64,000 nucleotides of DNA from contig PERI01000001.1 of assembly GCA_002928515.1 (NCBI GenBank), forward strand, positions 434,001-498,000. Reading direction: 5' to 3'. Positions within the stretch are counted from its first letter, which is position 1. Each line of letters starts with the position of its first letter. Origin of the DNA: Hyphomicrobium sp. (GTDB lineage Bacteria; Pseudomonadota; Alphaproteobacteria; Rhizobiales; Hyphomicrobiaceae). Made by a program: the position numbers and the translations under genes. The notes beneath the pieces were generated by a model that ran no database searches, was not told the DNA's origin, and saw nothing but the letters and a program-made list of their open reading frames with translations. Positions 25,503-33,856 of this stretch are shown here, one piece after another.

Positions 25503-26668
25503 GCCGCGATACGTACTGGTGACGATATGTTATCGAGGGCTTGCTTAATACCAGTTACAGCATTCTCTATGCTGTACTGGGCAATTTTATCAGCGATATT
25601 CTGTTGTGTAGGTGGATGATCGAGAACACCAGCCACTGCATCTGCAAGTGCTAGCGGATTGCCCACCGAAAACGTACGACCTGCTCTGTTATCCGCTGCG
25701 AGGTCTGGCGCGCAACCACAAGCGCTGGACACCACGATTGGGCGACCGCAAGCCAGCGCCTCATTTGCTACTAGGCCCCACGTTTCAGATGCGTCCGACG
25801 GCAAGACCAATACATCGCAGGCGCTGTAAGCGGCCGGCATAGCAGTTTGATTGGTAAAACCGAGTTGAATAATTCGCACGTTTGCAGAACAGGCTGCGCG
25901 AGACATCTCACTTTCTAGAGGTCCAGATCCCGCAACGAGAATTATCACCTGGCGACCATTGGCGTGCAATTTCGCCGTTGCTGAAACAAGATCGATAGGA
26001 CGTTTGCGGGCGATAAGTTTTCCTGCGAACAAAAGTACTTTTTCAGTGTCGGTAATTCCCAATCGAGAACGCAATTCCATTCTTGCAGAGTGGGTTGCGC
26101 GTTGAGCGAACCAGCGGTTGTCGACGCAATGCGGAGAACTAAATAATCTATCTTGAGGATAGTGGTAGTGTTCCCAATACCTGCGAGACCTTTCGCCGAC
26201 ATACAGCGCCGCATCAAAAAAACGCAGACCGATCGGGTACGTCAAAGATTTTCCGACACGCTTCATGAGACTGCGCGGCGTTTCGAGTTGGCTGTCGCCG
26301 CGAACCATAACTGGAATTCCGCGAGATTTGGCAGCCCATATGCCTTGCCAAAAGCTTTTTAGGTGCCAACCGAGCACAAGCAGAGCTTCTGGTGCGAACT
26401 TTGTGAGGTTGTTGCCAATTGTTGGCGTATCGCAGCCTGAAAAGTTTGAGAGCCCTGGCTGCCGCGATACATTATTAAGAAAGGTGTGCGGATATCCCGA
26501 TAGTAGATCAATGTCCCAATCAAAAGGTATTCCAAAACCAGCATCAGCCTGATCTCCGCCATTTGAGCGATGGCAAAAATAGACTTCAAGATCTACCAAC
26601 CGCGCAAGTTCTCGAAACAGCGGCGCTTGATACTGAATAGGGTGCGATGCCAGGATAGCTAGGCGCAT
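25499..26668 (-). CDS. Family 4 glycosyltransferase
   Basis: 389 residues. It starts MRLAILASHPIQYQAPLFRELA, a form common among exopolysaccharide GT4 enzymes, then PEALLVLGWHLKSFWQGIWAA and PVMVRGDSQLETPRS. The C-terminal half has VLLFAGKLIARKRPIDLVSA, ILVAGSGPLESEM, IQLGFTNQTAMPAAYSACDVLVLPSDASETWGLVANEALACGRP with the E-x7-E donor motif. It overlaps the upstream glycosyltransferase by 10 bases and the downstream one by 4. Confidence 0.88.
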   Translation of the reverse strand: MRLAILASHPIQYQAPLFRELARLVDLEVYFCHRSNGGDQADAGFGIPFDWDIDLLSGYPHTFLNNVSRQPGLSNFSGCDTPTIGNNLTKFAPEALLVLGWHLKSFWQGIWAAKSRGIPVMVRGDSQLETPRSLMKRVGKSLTYPIGLRFFDAALYVGERSRRYWEHYHYPQDRLFSSPHCVDNRWFAQRATHSARMELRSRLGITDTEKVLLFAGKLIARKRPIDLVSATAKLHANGRQVIILVAGSGPLESEMSRAACSANVRIIQLGFTNQTAMPAAYSACDVLVLPSDASETWGLVANEALACGRPIVVSSACGCAPDLAADNRAGRTFSVGNPLALADAVAGVLDHPPTQQNIADKIAQYSIENAVTGIKQALDNISSPVRIAA

Positions 26669-28053
26669 AGTCGCCTGTTCGAATTTTTGTGATGCAACGT
26701 ATCGAAAAGTTCCGCAAAGCGCTGTGCGATGGCGTGAGCTTCATAGGGCGCATAGGCGACGGTATTTGCTCGCGAAAAAGTATCTGGCTCTATTGCCAGC
26801 CGTACAATACCGTCAGCGAGTTCGGGGACTATATCGAGCACTGCATCGGATGATTGAAAGCTGTAGGCAAGGCCGCCGCCAGCGCCGACTAAAATATCAT
26901 GTGAGCTGCTATCGCGCATGAATAATGAAAGGTAGGGCCGTCCCGACATCAATACCGGATAAATTTTCGAAGCTGAATAGTGCGCTTCATCCGAGCCCAA
27001 CATCAGCAGCCCATTCGAATGCACCATAGTAGCCAATGCGTCGAGGTAGGGAATACGCTGTGGCACTTCATATACAACATCAGAAATGCCTAATCGGTCC
27101 GCCAGCGGGCGTACGCGGTAACCAGTTGTATCATGGCTGTTTGCAGTCGTGCCGATAAAATTAAAACGAAGATTTTCGTATAGCCGAGGGTGCGTTAGGC
27201 GCACTCGTGCAACAGCACTCAAGATTGCTTCTAGCGTTCGCATAACGGGCGGCCAAATCGTTCCGACATAGCTGAGATTGATGCGGTCTTGCGCCAAAAA
27301 TCCGGCAGCACGATCTGCACCCTGTGCCGATAACGCTAAAAAGTCGTCGGCGTCACCGCCAATCGGTATGGCCACCATTCGAGAGCGATCAAACCATGGA
27401 TAGCGTGTTGCCAACGCCTCACATTGGGCTTGTGATACACACGTAATGCCACTGGCGGACCGTATCGCGCGTGGCTCAAAGTGCGTTGCGAGCCGATGCG
27501 ATAGGCCGCTCTTCGATAGGATCGGTTGTGAGCCACCCCAAGCCGAAACCCAAGGGTCTTGAAAATCTAGAACCACAGGGATTTTGTGGCGCCTCTTTAT
27601 TTCGTCAGCCAACAACATTGGATAATACGGCGCACCGGTAATGCATACGATGTCGATTTTTTGCTCGGAAAGAATTTCAAAAAGCTTGCGTCGTAAATGG
27701 CTGCGTGCTCGCAGACTGATATCGCCGATACCAAGACGCCTCGTGGCTTCAATTGGTAAAGCTGCCACTTTAATGACTTCGACATCATCAGGGACAAGCC
27801 GGGCGAGATCCGCTTCAAGTTTTTCTTCATGAAAGTTTTCGTGCACACAAAGAACGATCGGATACCAACCTACGTTTTTGAGATGCTTCGAAAGATGCCG
27901 CATGCGATGGACGCCTGCTAGTGACGATGGCGGAAAGTGTGGCGATATCAGAAGGCATTTTTTCAGTGCCGACGAATGCTCTGCTTCGTGTGAGATTGTA
28001 ACGTCATCATAGGTTTCGATGTGATCTGTGTTGGTCACGATAACACCGTCCAT
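26659..28053 (-). CDS. Glycosyltransferase, GT4-like (GT-B fold)
   Basis: 464 residues; the start ATG lies 19 bases inside the GT11 gene. After about 30 polar residues it has CLLISPHFPPSSLAGVHRMRHLSKHL, and KIDIVCITGAPYYPMLLADEIKRR with IPVVLDFQDPWVSAWGG, the pattern of GT4-type enzymes that begin with a PPxxxxG loop. The C-terminal donor half is more divergent: NLSYVGTIWPPVMRTLEAIL, FIGTTANSHDT and GLLMLGSDEAHYSASKIYPVLMSGRPYLSLF. The overall call as a glycosyltransferase is good; the exact family is less certain. Confidence 0.8.
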   Translation of the reverse strand: MDGVIVTNTDHIETYDDVTISHEAEHSSALKKCLLISPHFPPSSLAGVHRMRHLSKHLKNVGWYPIVLCVHENFHEEKLEADLARLVPDDVEVIKVAALPIEATRRLGIGDISLRARSHLRRKLFEILSEQKIDIVCITGAPYYPMLLADEIKRRHKIPVVLDFQDPWVSAWGGSQPILSKSGLSHRLATHFEPRAIRSASGITCVSQAQCEALATRYPWFDRSRMVAIPIGGDADDFLALSAQGADRAAGFLAQDRINLSYVGTIWPPVMRTLEAILSAVARVRLTHPRLYENLRFNFIGTTANSHDTTGYRVRPLADRLGISDVVYEVPQRIPYLDALATMVHSNGLLMLGSDEAHYSASKIYPVLMSGRPYLSLFMRDSSSHDILVGAGGGLAYSFQSSDAVLDIVPELADGIVRLAIEPDTFSRANTVAYAPYEAHAIAQRFAELFDTLHHKNSNRRLCA

Positions 28054-28889
28054 CCGGCAGGGGCCAAGTCGATGTCGATCGTTCGGCGCTGATCAACCCA
28101 AACGGCAGGCATAACGACCACTTTTCCTGGTCGCTGGCCAAGCCATGCCGACCACCAGCTATAACTGCTATTAGCAATCACATTGTGTGTCGCCTGCGCC
28201 ATCGTTGCCATATCGGCCGCAGGGTGGGATGGAAAGCTTCGACTATAGAACTCGCATCCATCCAGCCAATGTTGCCTACGACACCACTCAATATTGTCTG
28301 AAAATACGACGAACCGCGTGTCTGGATCCGCATTACGCAGTCTTCTCATGGCCGACGTATAATAGATTTCTGGTGATCTCATTTCAAAACGATCGTCACC
28401 TACGTAGTCTCCTCGCCGGACGTGCATAGCAGCCCACGCGCGCCCGTCTCGGGCGCAATCGGAAAGCCAAGCACGATCAGAAAAATTTGAAATATCAAAT
28501 TCCCGGGCCATTGTTGGCCAAATGCTATCAAAATATCTGTAGCTTTGGAAAAGTCCGATCAGGACACAATTCCTGCCAAGCGCGAGAACCTGCTCGTGAA
28601 AACCCAGGTCGGGCTCAATGTGAACGTGACGAAGTCGATCAAAAAAGATCTTTTCAAAGCCCCTGCGAAGCCTGCTATGGGGGCTAGGCCAAGTGTTATT
28701 ATAGGTCTTAAACGAGCCGACGATTGATAAATCTTTAATCCACGGTGCTTTTGACGTGTTGTGCACGGATAAATCATAGAATCGTAAATCGATCTCCAGC
28801 TTTGTTTTATGCTTCAGAGATAGCGCGCGCGCTGTCGCGTACTGGAACAGTTGATTGCCAAAGCCGCCATTTAGATACAAACGTATCAT
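28035..28889 (-). CDS. Alpha-1,2-fucosyltransferase-type glycosyltransferase (GT11)
   Basis: 284 residues. The opening MIRLYLNGGFGNQLFQYATA is the GT11 signature, and motif I, AAMHVRRGDYVGDDRFEM with the conserved Arg-Arg-Gly-Asp, binds GDP-fucose in characterised members. RFVVFSDNIEWCRRQ and MATMAQATHNVIANSSYSWWSAWLG are the other family motifs. It would add fucose, or a related 6-deoxysugar, in alpha-1,2 linkage. No gmd or fcl genes for GDP-fucose are present in the window, so the donor would have to be made elsewhere. It overlaps both neighbours. Confidence 0.9.
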   Translation of the reverse strand: MIRLYLNGGFGNQLFQYATARALSLKHKTKLEIDLRFYDLSVHNTSKAPWIKDLSIVGSFKTYNNTWPSPHSRLRRGFEKIFFDRLRHVHIEPDLGFHEQVLALGRNCVLIGLFQSYRYFDSIWPTMAREFDISNFSDRAWLSDCARDGRAWAAMHVRRGDYVGDDRFEMRSPEIYYTSAMRRLRNADPDTRFVVFSDNIEWCRRQHWLDGCEFYSRSFPSHPAADMATMAQATHNVIANSSYSWWSAWLGQRPGKVVVMPAVWVDQRRTIDIDLAPAGWTVLS

Positions 28890-30247
28890 GGCTTAAATTT
28901 CGCGTTAAGCACGCGCTGGACTTGATCGAGAAGAATGCCTTGCTCGGTATCCCAGTTAAATTTCATTTGTCCGTATCGCCATGCCGATGCGCGCATGAAA
29001 GCCAGACGATCGAGATCGCCGAGAACATGATCGATCGTTTGTGCAAGGCTGTCCGCATCGTTAACGGCAAATAACGCCACTGCATCAATGGCATCTTTTC
29101 TAAAGTCACGATGGGCTGTGATGTCCGACATCAGCACGGGTATGCCAGCAAGCAGATACGTAAACTGTTTGTTTGTTAGCGCAATTTTACGATTTTCTGT
29201 GGCACCGATTTCCCCGCACAAGCCGACATCGTACAGGCTTGCGAGTTGCTCCATCATGTTTGGCGGTTCTGGCGGCAAGAAATGCAAACGATTTAAGACA
29301 TTACATTCGCGCGCAATTGCTTCAAAATTCTTTCTGATGCTGCCTGATACTGCGCCGCGCAGATATAAATGCGGCTGGGTCGCTGCCCTTGAGATTGCGC
29401 GAATGGCGCATTGCAGACCGCGATCGTGGCCTATCGTTTGTGAATACCAATAGATGCTCGGGCCAAGAAGAGCATTTCCTTTTGGCGTTGGCGCGGTCGG
29501 TGCGTTGCGTTTTGGAAAAACGTTGCGGATCGTAATGGGCCTTTGAATGGCGTAGGTATCGGCATAGGCCTGCGCAATTCCTGGTGCAGCGGCGCTGACA
29601 TAGCAACAGCCGGGAAGATATGCGCTCTCGATCCTACTGATAACCTGTTTAGCGCTTTCATGTTCTGGCGTAGAAGGTAGATCGCCCTGATGAAAATCCT
29701 CTGCATCGAATGCATAAAGTGCATTGTGCCGACGCGCCGCGATCGCTACGGCCGCTAAAGCCGATGGATAATGAGCTATATATAAATCAGCCGACTGGCG
29801 CTTTGTTGCTGCGACGAGCAGCGGTGCCACAGGATGGCACGCGGCAATAGCCACCGTCATTGACCGTGTACCGATAATGGAAAGTGCAATTTGCGCTAAG
29901 GTGCGTCGCGCAAATTCTCGAAGACGAGCGATACGCGTCGCCCGAGGGCCAAACTGAGGGCGTGCGACGATGCGCCAGAGGCGATGTTCAAAAGCCTTGT
30001 CCTGAAGTTTCCCCCATTCAGAAAACTCCGGAGCTATAATCGACACTTGGTAACCTGCTTTTGAAAGCGCATCTGCTTCTTTAACGACGCGAGGGTTCAT
30101 CGAAGAATGAAGCTGAGTGACGATGCAGATTTTTTTGCCGGTTATTATTTGTTCAGTACCGTCCACCGCAATAGAAGCAGCCAGTCGATGGTACGACGCC
30201 TCGTGCTGCTCGCTCGGGTTTAGCCGCCATGAATGTTCTTGGGTCAT
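28886..30247 (-). CDS. Family 4 glycosyltransferase
   Basis: About 453 residues from the ATG at 30247; a TTG at 30259 that overlaps the wzx stop is an alternative start. N-terminal ICIVTQLHSSMNPRVVKEADALSKAGYQVSII is followed by a hydrophobic stretch and ADLYIAHYPSALAAVAIAARRHNALYAFDAEDFHQGD. The C-terminal half has YWYSQTIGHDRGLQCAIRAIS, HLYLRGAVSG and ASLYDVGLCGEIGATENRKIALTNKQFTYLLAGIPVLMSD. It is a GT-B enzyme of the GT4 type, with weak conservation of the E-x7-E donor motif. Substrate unknown. Confidence 0.82.
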   Translation of the reverse strand: MTQEHSWRLNPSEQHEASYHRLAASIAVDGTEQIITGKKICIVTQLHSSMNPRVVKEADALSKAGYQVSIIAPEFSEWGKLQDKAFEHRLWRIVARPQFGPRATRIARLREFARRTLAQIALSIIGTRSMTVAIAACHPVAPLLVAATKRQSADLYIAHYPSALAAVAIAARRHNALYAFDAEDFHQGDLPSTPEHESAKQVISRIESAYLPGCCYVSAAAPGIAQAYADTYAIQRPITIRNVFPKRNAPTAPTPKGNALLGPSIYWYSQTIGHDRGLQCAIRAISRAATQPHLYLRGAVSGSIRKNFEAIARECNVLNRLHFLPPEPPNMMEQLASLYDVGLCGEIGATENRKIALTNKQFTYLLAGIPVLMSDITAHRDFRKDAIDAVALFAVNDADSLAQTIDHVLGDLDRLAFMRASAWRYGQMKFNWDTEQGILLDQVQRVLNAKFKP

Positions 30248-30255
30248 CGCGCGTA

Positions 30256-31749
30256 TCAAGCTACGGCCGTTTCAGGAAATAACATGCGCATTAGCCGCTT
30301 GCTGCCTGGCGCCACATTTACCAATTCACGTAGAGTCGGCGCGAATAATAATCGGAGCGTGATCACATATACGACGCCCATAGCCAGTGCTTCGAACGCT
30401 ATGCGTAGGACCAGCGGAGCCGTTGAACCGAATGCCGTGCGCGCTAAAAGTAGTGCGATGAGGCCTGCGGCAGTAGCGACAATGGAAGGTGCGAAAGCAT
30501 CAGCGATGGATTGCGCGCTGATCCCGTTTCTTGTCCAAAGCAAGAATAGCGAGGCCGTCATGACGAGTGCGCCATGTCCCACAAGTCCAGCTAAGTACGC
30601 GGCAACTCCCATTGGGATCAGCCAAAACGCCAAGATGACGCCCACGACCGCCGAAAAGAAATCTAGCAGTAAACATAAGCGCACATCACTGTTGGCGAGG
30701 ATCATGCTGGTGCTGGCTGATGAAATTCCGATTAGCGCTACACCAGCGACAGCAAAAGGTATAAGTGGGATTACGGATGACCATTTGTCTCCGTAGAGCA
30801 AAGTGACGACATCAATGGCACAGATTGCGAGAAAAGCTGCTGCCGGGATTGTCGCCCAACTTACTCCGCGAAGCACGAGACCAGCGTAACGTCGAAATTG
30901 GATCGACCCGCGCTCGGCTCGCGTTAGAACAGGAAACAATGATCCTGTTATAATCGTACCGATGCGGCCGGCTAGTAAAGTTGCAAGACCGACCGAACGA
31001 GAATAAATGCCAAGCGTTGACATGTCATAAGTGCCAGCTAATACGTGTTGTTCTGTTGCAAGTCGGGCGCGCCAGAGTCCGGCGGAGCCCATCAGCGTGA
31101 CGCCAAACTTTGCTGTCTCTTGGTAGCGTGGCCAGCTCCAAGACCAGTCTGGTCGCCATTTTGCGACGAGCAGAAGGTCAATGGCGGCCGGGACGCCGAA
31201 CAAAAGAACTGGCAGGACAAGGGCCCAGTATCCACCACCCAGTATGGCAATTGCGATGCCCACTCCACAACCCAGCAATGTACCTATGATTGGCAGGTAA
31301 GCACTTCTTGACCAGTTGTGCTGAGTGAGTAGCATTTTATCTCGTAGCGTTGACGGGATTTCGATTAGGAAAACGAGAGACAGTCCAGCTAGCGGGAGCG
31401 CAGCCTGTGCAAATTGTTCGGTGTGATACAGAACAGTTGCTACTGCCAAGCCTATCATCATGATGGCAACGTTGATTGCGGCTGCAGCGGTGAAATGTGC
31501 CTGCCAGTCGACATCAGCAGGGTCGCGCATTTGCAGGGCGTGAGATACAAAGCTCGCGAAAGAAAAAACGGATAGCAGGCCGATGATCGACTGAGCGAGC
31601 GCGAAGGCGCCATAGTCGGCTGGTGTCAGTAGCCGCACCATAACCAGCATATTCGCGAATTGAATTACATCGCGCACCATTGTGAAACCACCGCCCCACA
31701 TCACTGCGGATTTCGCTTCAAGCGCCAGAGACTTATTTTGCGTCGGCAA
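30256..31749 (-). CDS. Wzx-type lipopolysaccharide/polysaccharide repeat-unit flippase (MOP superfamily)
   Basis: 497 residues. The start is uncertain: a TTG at 31749 precedes the conserved N-terminus (ALEAKSAVMWGGG), whereas the first ATG at 31701 would cut into it. About twelve to fourteen membrane segments are visible. RLLTPADYGAFALAQSIIGLLS near residue 40 is the classic opening of the polysaccharide transporter family, and VGLATLLAGRIGTIITGSLFPVL with GDKWSSVIPLIPF also match. It would move undecaprenyl-diphosphate-linked repeat units across the inner membrane. The stop overlaps the start region of the next glycosyltransferase gene. Confidence 0.9.
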   Translation of the reverse strand: MPTQNKSLALEAKSAVMWGGGFTMVRDVIQFANMLVMVRLLTPADYGAFALAQSIIGLLSVFSFASFVSHALQMRDPADVDWQAHFTAAAAINVAIMMIGLAVATVLYHTEQFAQAALPLAGLSLVFLIEIPSTLRDKMLLTQHNWSRSAYLPIIGTLLGCGVGIAIAILGGGYWALVLPVLLFGVPAAIDLLLVAKWRPDWSWSWPRYQETAKFGVTLMGSAGLWRARLATEQHVLAGTYDMSTLGIYSRSVGLATLLAGRIGTIITGSLFPVLTRAERGSIQFRRYAGLVLRGVSWATIPAAAFLAICAIDVVTLLYGDKWSSVIPLIPFAVAGVALIGISSASTSMILANSDVRLCLLLDFFSAVVGVILAFWLIPMGVAAYLAGLVGHGALVMTASLFLLWTRNGISAQSIADAFAPSIVATAAGLIALLLARTAFGSTAPLVLRIAFEALAMGVVYVITLRLLFAPTLRELVNVAPGSKRLMRMLFPETAVA

Positions 31750-31785
31750 CGAACTGGTTTTCTTTTCTAAATGGCTTTTGCAATC

Positions 31786-31938
31786 TCAAGCCGCATTTGC
31801 GACTGGTTTCGCTGGTTTCGCTGGTTTCGCTGGTTTCGCTGGTTTCGCTGGTTTCGCTGGTTTCAGCGATTTTTTTGCTTTGGGTATTTCTGTTATTGCG
31901 TTGCTGCTATCTCGACGGCGTCGTGGGCTAGGCGCTTT
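31786..31938 (-). other. Untranslated-frame extension rich in Ala-Lys-Pro, likely a frameshifted tail of the upstream gene
   Basis: On the minus strand the frame one base upstream of the asparagine-synthetase-like gene is open from 31938 to a TGA at 31788-31786. It reads a basic segment (KAPSPRRRRDSSN), KAKKSLKP, then six Ala-Lys-Pro units and VANAA. It has no ATG, GTG or TTG, so it is unlikely to be a separate gene. A shift by -1 at the AAAA tract 31938-31935 would join it to the end of the upstream protein. This may be programmed, a real mutation or a sequencing error. Confidence 0.4.
31803..31865. repeat. 9-bp tandem repeat, six perfect copies plus one imperfect
   Basis: The unit CTGGTTTCG occurs six times without a break (31803-31856), and a seventh copy (31857-31865) differs at the last base. 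The array lies between the asparagine-synthetase-like gene and wzx. On the minus strand one frame reads (Ala-Lys-Pro)n. The unit is a multiple of three, so changes in copy number would not shift a reading frame. There are no spacers, so it is not a CRISPR array. Confidence 0.95.
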
Positions 31939-33782
31939 TCAAGCGCAGAATTTTTAGCACTCCCTCTGCGTCGTTCGCATTCGCGCCAATGACAGAGAAG
32001 TGTCATTAGGCGAAACAGTAGATTTCCGTTTTCAGTCAGGTTTTCTATCGGGCGTGACCAATGATCGGTGCGCGCGATGATGTTCATGCGGTCGCGCTCT
32101 TCGGGCGTGATAGATTGCCAGAGATCGCGCATTGTTGTGCTGTGTACAGCATACCAGCCAAGCTTCGGCCAGGACCCTGCTGCTGGCGCGCGGTTCGCAT
32201 CATTGGTCATCGCCGGTGTGGTTGGTCGTCTACGTATGCGACGACCAAGCCAACCAGCGCCAAACACTAGAGCCTTTTGGGCCAAACCGGCATCAACGCG
32301 CCAGCCATAGTTTGCGTCGACGATCTTGGCACCATCAGTGCAGATTCTGGCAGCGACCTTTCCCCAAACGGCTCGATTAAGTTTCCAATCGGGGTGAATG
32401 CGACTGTAGCACTCTGCGATTCTTGAATCCGCGAAAAAGCTATCGTAGGGAAAAACTCTATGCATGATCTGACCAGAGATGCCATCCACGTAAGAGACGG
32501 GGCGCATGCGTCTATCAGAGACCATAAAATGATCATGCGATGTGGTCAGTGTTTCTGGGCACCCTGCAAACCAGTTATCAAGGCGTGCTTGGGCTTCGAG
32601 AGACGGCGGATCTACTGGGGTGCTTGAATGCCACGTCTTTCTGAAGTCGTTTTGATATTTGAAGAATGGAAGATTACGGCCAAGTATTGAGATATGGCGC
32701 CGATCCAGCGTATCGTTTTTGAATATCCAATCTGCAGAGCACGCCGTCATGACCAGATCTGCGTCAAGATCATTAATCTGGTCCTCAAATCCCAGGTAAT
32801 GCATGTCCTCAGCCGACCACATCGCGCCCGACCATCTCACAACTTCTTTGAGGATGCGGGGATAATAGTCGTTATCACGCTGCAGTTGGAGAAATTGGCA
32901 CCCAGCAGCGGCACACAGCTCTGCAGCGGTTTGTTTTTCGAGTGTCTCGTATTCGTAAATGTGTGCGCCAACCGCGCGCGTTCGGTCGGCGGCGCCAAAA
33001 AGCAAAATTCGGGAGTCTGTTCCGCCACTCAAGAAGCATACAGGTTTATTGGCGATCGCCGTGCGTTCATAAAGTGCGGACCGGACGGCCGCTGTTAAGG
33101 ACTCAGCTGCTGTATCGATCGAAGGAAAAAAGTCGCGCTCGAAAGGGGTCCAGTAAACGGTGCTGGTGATGGACCGTGCCCGCATGTCGACAATGGTATG
33201 CGTCGCCGCGCCGATGTGCTTGACCTCTTTATAGTAGGTATGAGGTGGCGTTGCGCGCCAGACGCGCAGGAATTCTTCCATGGTGACAAGATCATAGGTG
33301 ACCTCCGTGGACGCGTCGGCGAGAAGAGCGTCGGGAAACGTCGTTAAGATGCATCGCTCCGGACTTTCGCGGCAATAGATGTAGCAAGGGTGAATCCCGA
33401 ATTGGTCTGTCCAGCTATGTGTGCATTGAGAGCTTGGATCATGGATGATGATCGTAGCGTCACCATTGTACGGCGCGACGCTTGCTACTCCACCCGTCAA
33501 GTAGCGCTCGAGGATCAAACGGTTGGCGAGCCCTCCCCGATATGGCAAACGCGCGGCGGTGTTCCAGGCTTCTTGCGGCCACGCTAGACGCCCTGATGTG
33601 ACCACAATAACACCGGTCGCATCATCGATGGCTGGTGCAAATCGTTCCGGTGCTCGACCGACCCAGAGATAGCCTCCGGCACCGGGTCGCATTTCAACGC
33701 TATCGAGCGGGCGCGTGATTTCGCGCGCGATGGAATGCAGGCGATCTAACGAAATTCCGTGCGGCGCTACATAAAGGGACAT
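31893..33782 (-). CDS. Asparagine-synthetase-like protein lacking the glutaminase nucleophile
   Basis: 629 residues. The C-terminal half has the PP-loop CFLSGGTDSRILLFGAADRT (Ser-Gly-Gly-x-Asp-Ser), where ATP is used to adenylate a carboxylate, and EYETLEKQTAAELC further on. The N-terminal half resembles a degenerate class II amidotransferase domain, with DQFGIHPCYIY and a VMTACSAD segment, but the protein starts Met-Ser instead of Met-Cys, so the glutamine-hydrolysing nucleophile is missing. It may use free ammonia or a different amine, or condense two other substrates as beta-lactam synthetase does. It is flanked by a GT4 gene and wzx. The stop is followed by the Ala-Lys-Pro coding-like stretch described separately. 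Confidence 0.8.
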   Translation of the reverse strand: MSLYVAPHGISLDRLHSIAREITRPLDSVEMRPGAGGYLWVGRAPERFAPAIDDATGVIVVTSGRLAWPQEAWNTAARLPYRGGLANRLILERYLTGGVASVAPYNGDATIIIHDPSSQCTHSWTDQFGIHPCYIYCRESPERCILTTFPDALLADASTEVTYDLVTMEEFLRVWRATPPHTYYKEVKHIGAATHTIVDMRARSITSTVYWTPFERDFFPSIDTAAESLTAAVRSALYERTAIANKPVCFLSGGTDSRILLFGAADRTRAVGAHIYEYETLEKQTAAELCAAAGCQFLQLQRDNDYYPRILKEVVRWSGAMWSAEDMHYLGFEDQINDLDADLVMTACSADWIFKNDTLDRRHISILGRNLPFFKYQNDFRKTWHSSTPVDPPSLEAQARLDNWFAGCPETLTTSHDHFMVSDRRMRPVSYVDGISGQIMHRVFPYDSFFADSRIAECYSRIHPDWKLNRAVWGKVAARICTDGAKIVDANYGWRVDAGLAQKALVFGAGWLGRRIRRRPTTPAMTNDANRAPAAGSWPKLGWYAVHSTTMRDLWQSITPEERDRMNIIARTDHWSRPIENLTENGNLLFRLMTLLCHWRECERRRGSAKNSALEKRLAHDAVEIAATQ

Positions 33783-33856
33783 TGTAGGTTATTTCATGAT
33801 TACAGAATCAAGCTCTTCTGAGCTTCAGCAGTATTTTTCTGTGCAGGATTTCGAAT

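Noticed and set aside
31803-31865. Tandem repeats considered as a CRISPR array
   Set aside because: Units are 9 bases and contiguous, with no spacers and no cas genes.
31682-31957. Plus-strand frame reading Phe-Ala-Gly repeats
   Set aside because: It is an artefact of the 9-bp tandem repeat, lies antisense to wzx and has no family. The minus-strand Ala-Lys-Pro frame is more protein-like.
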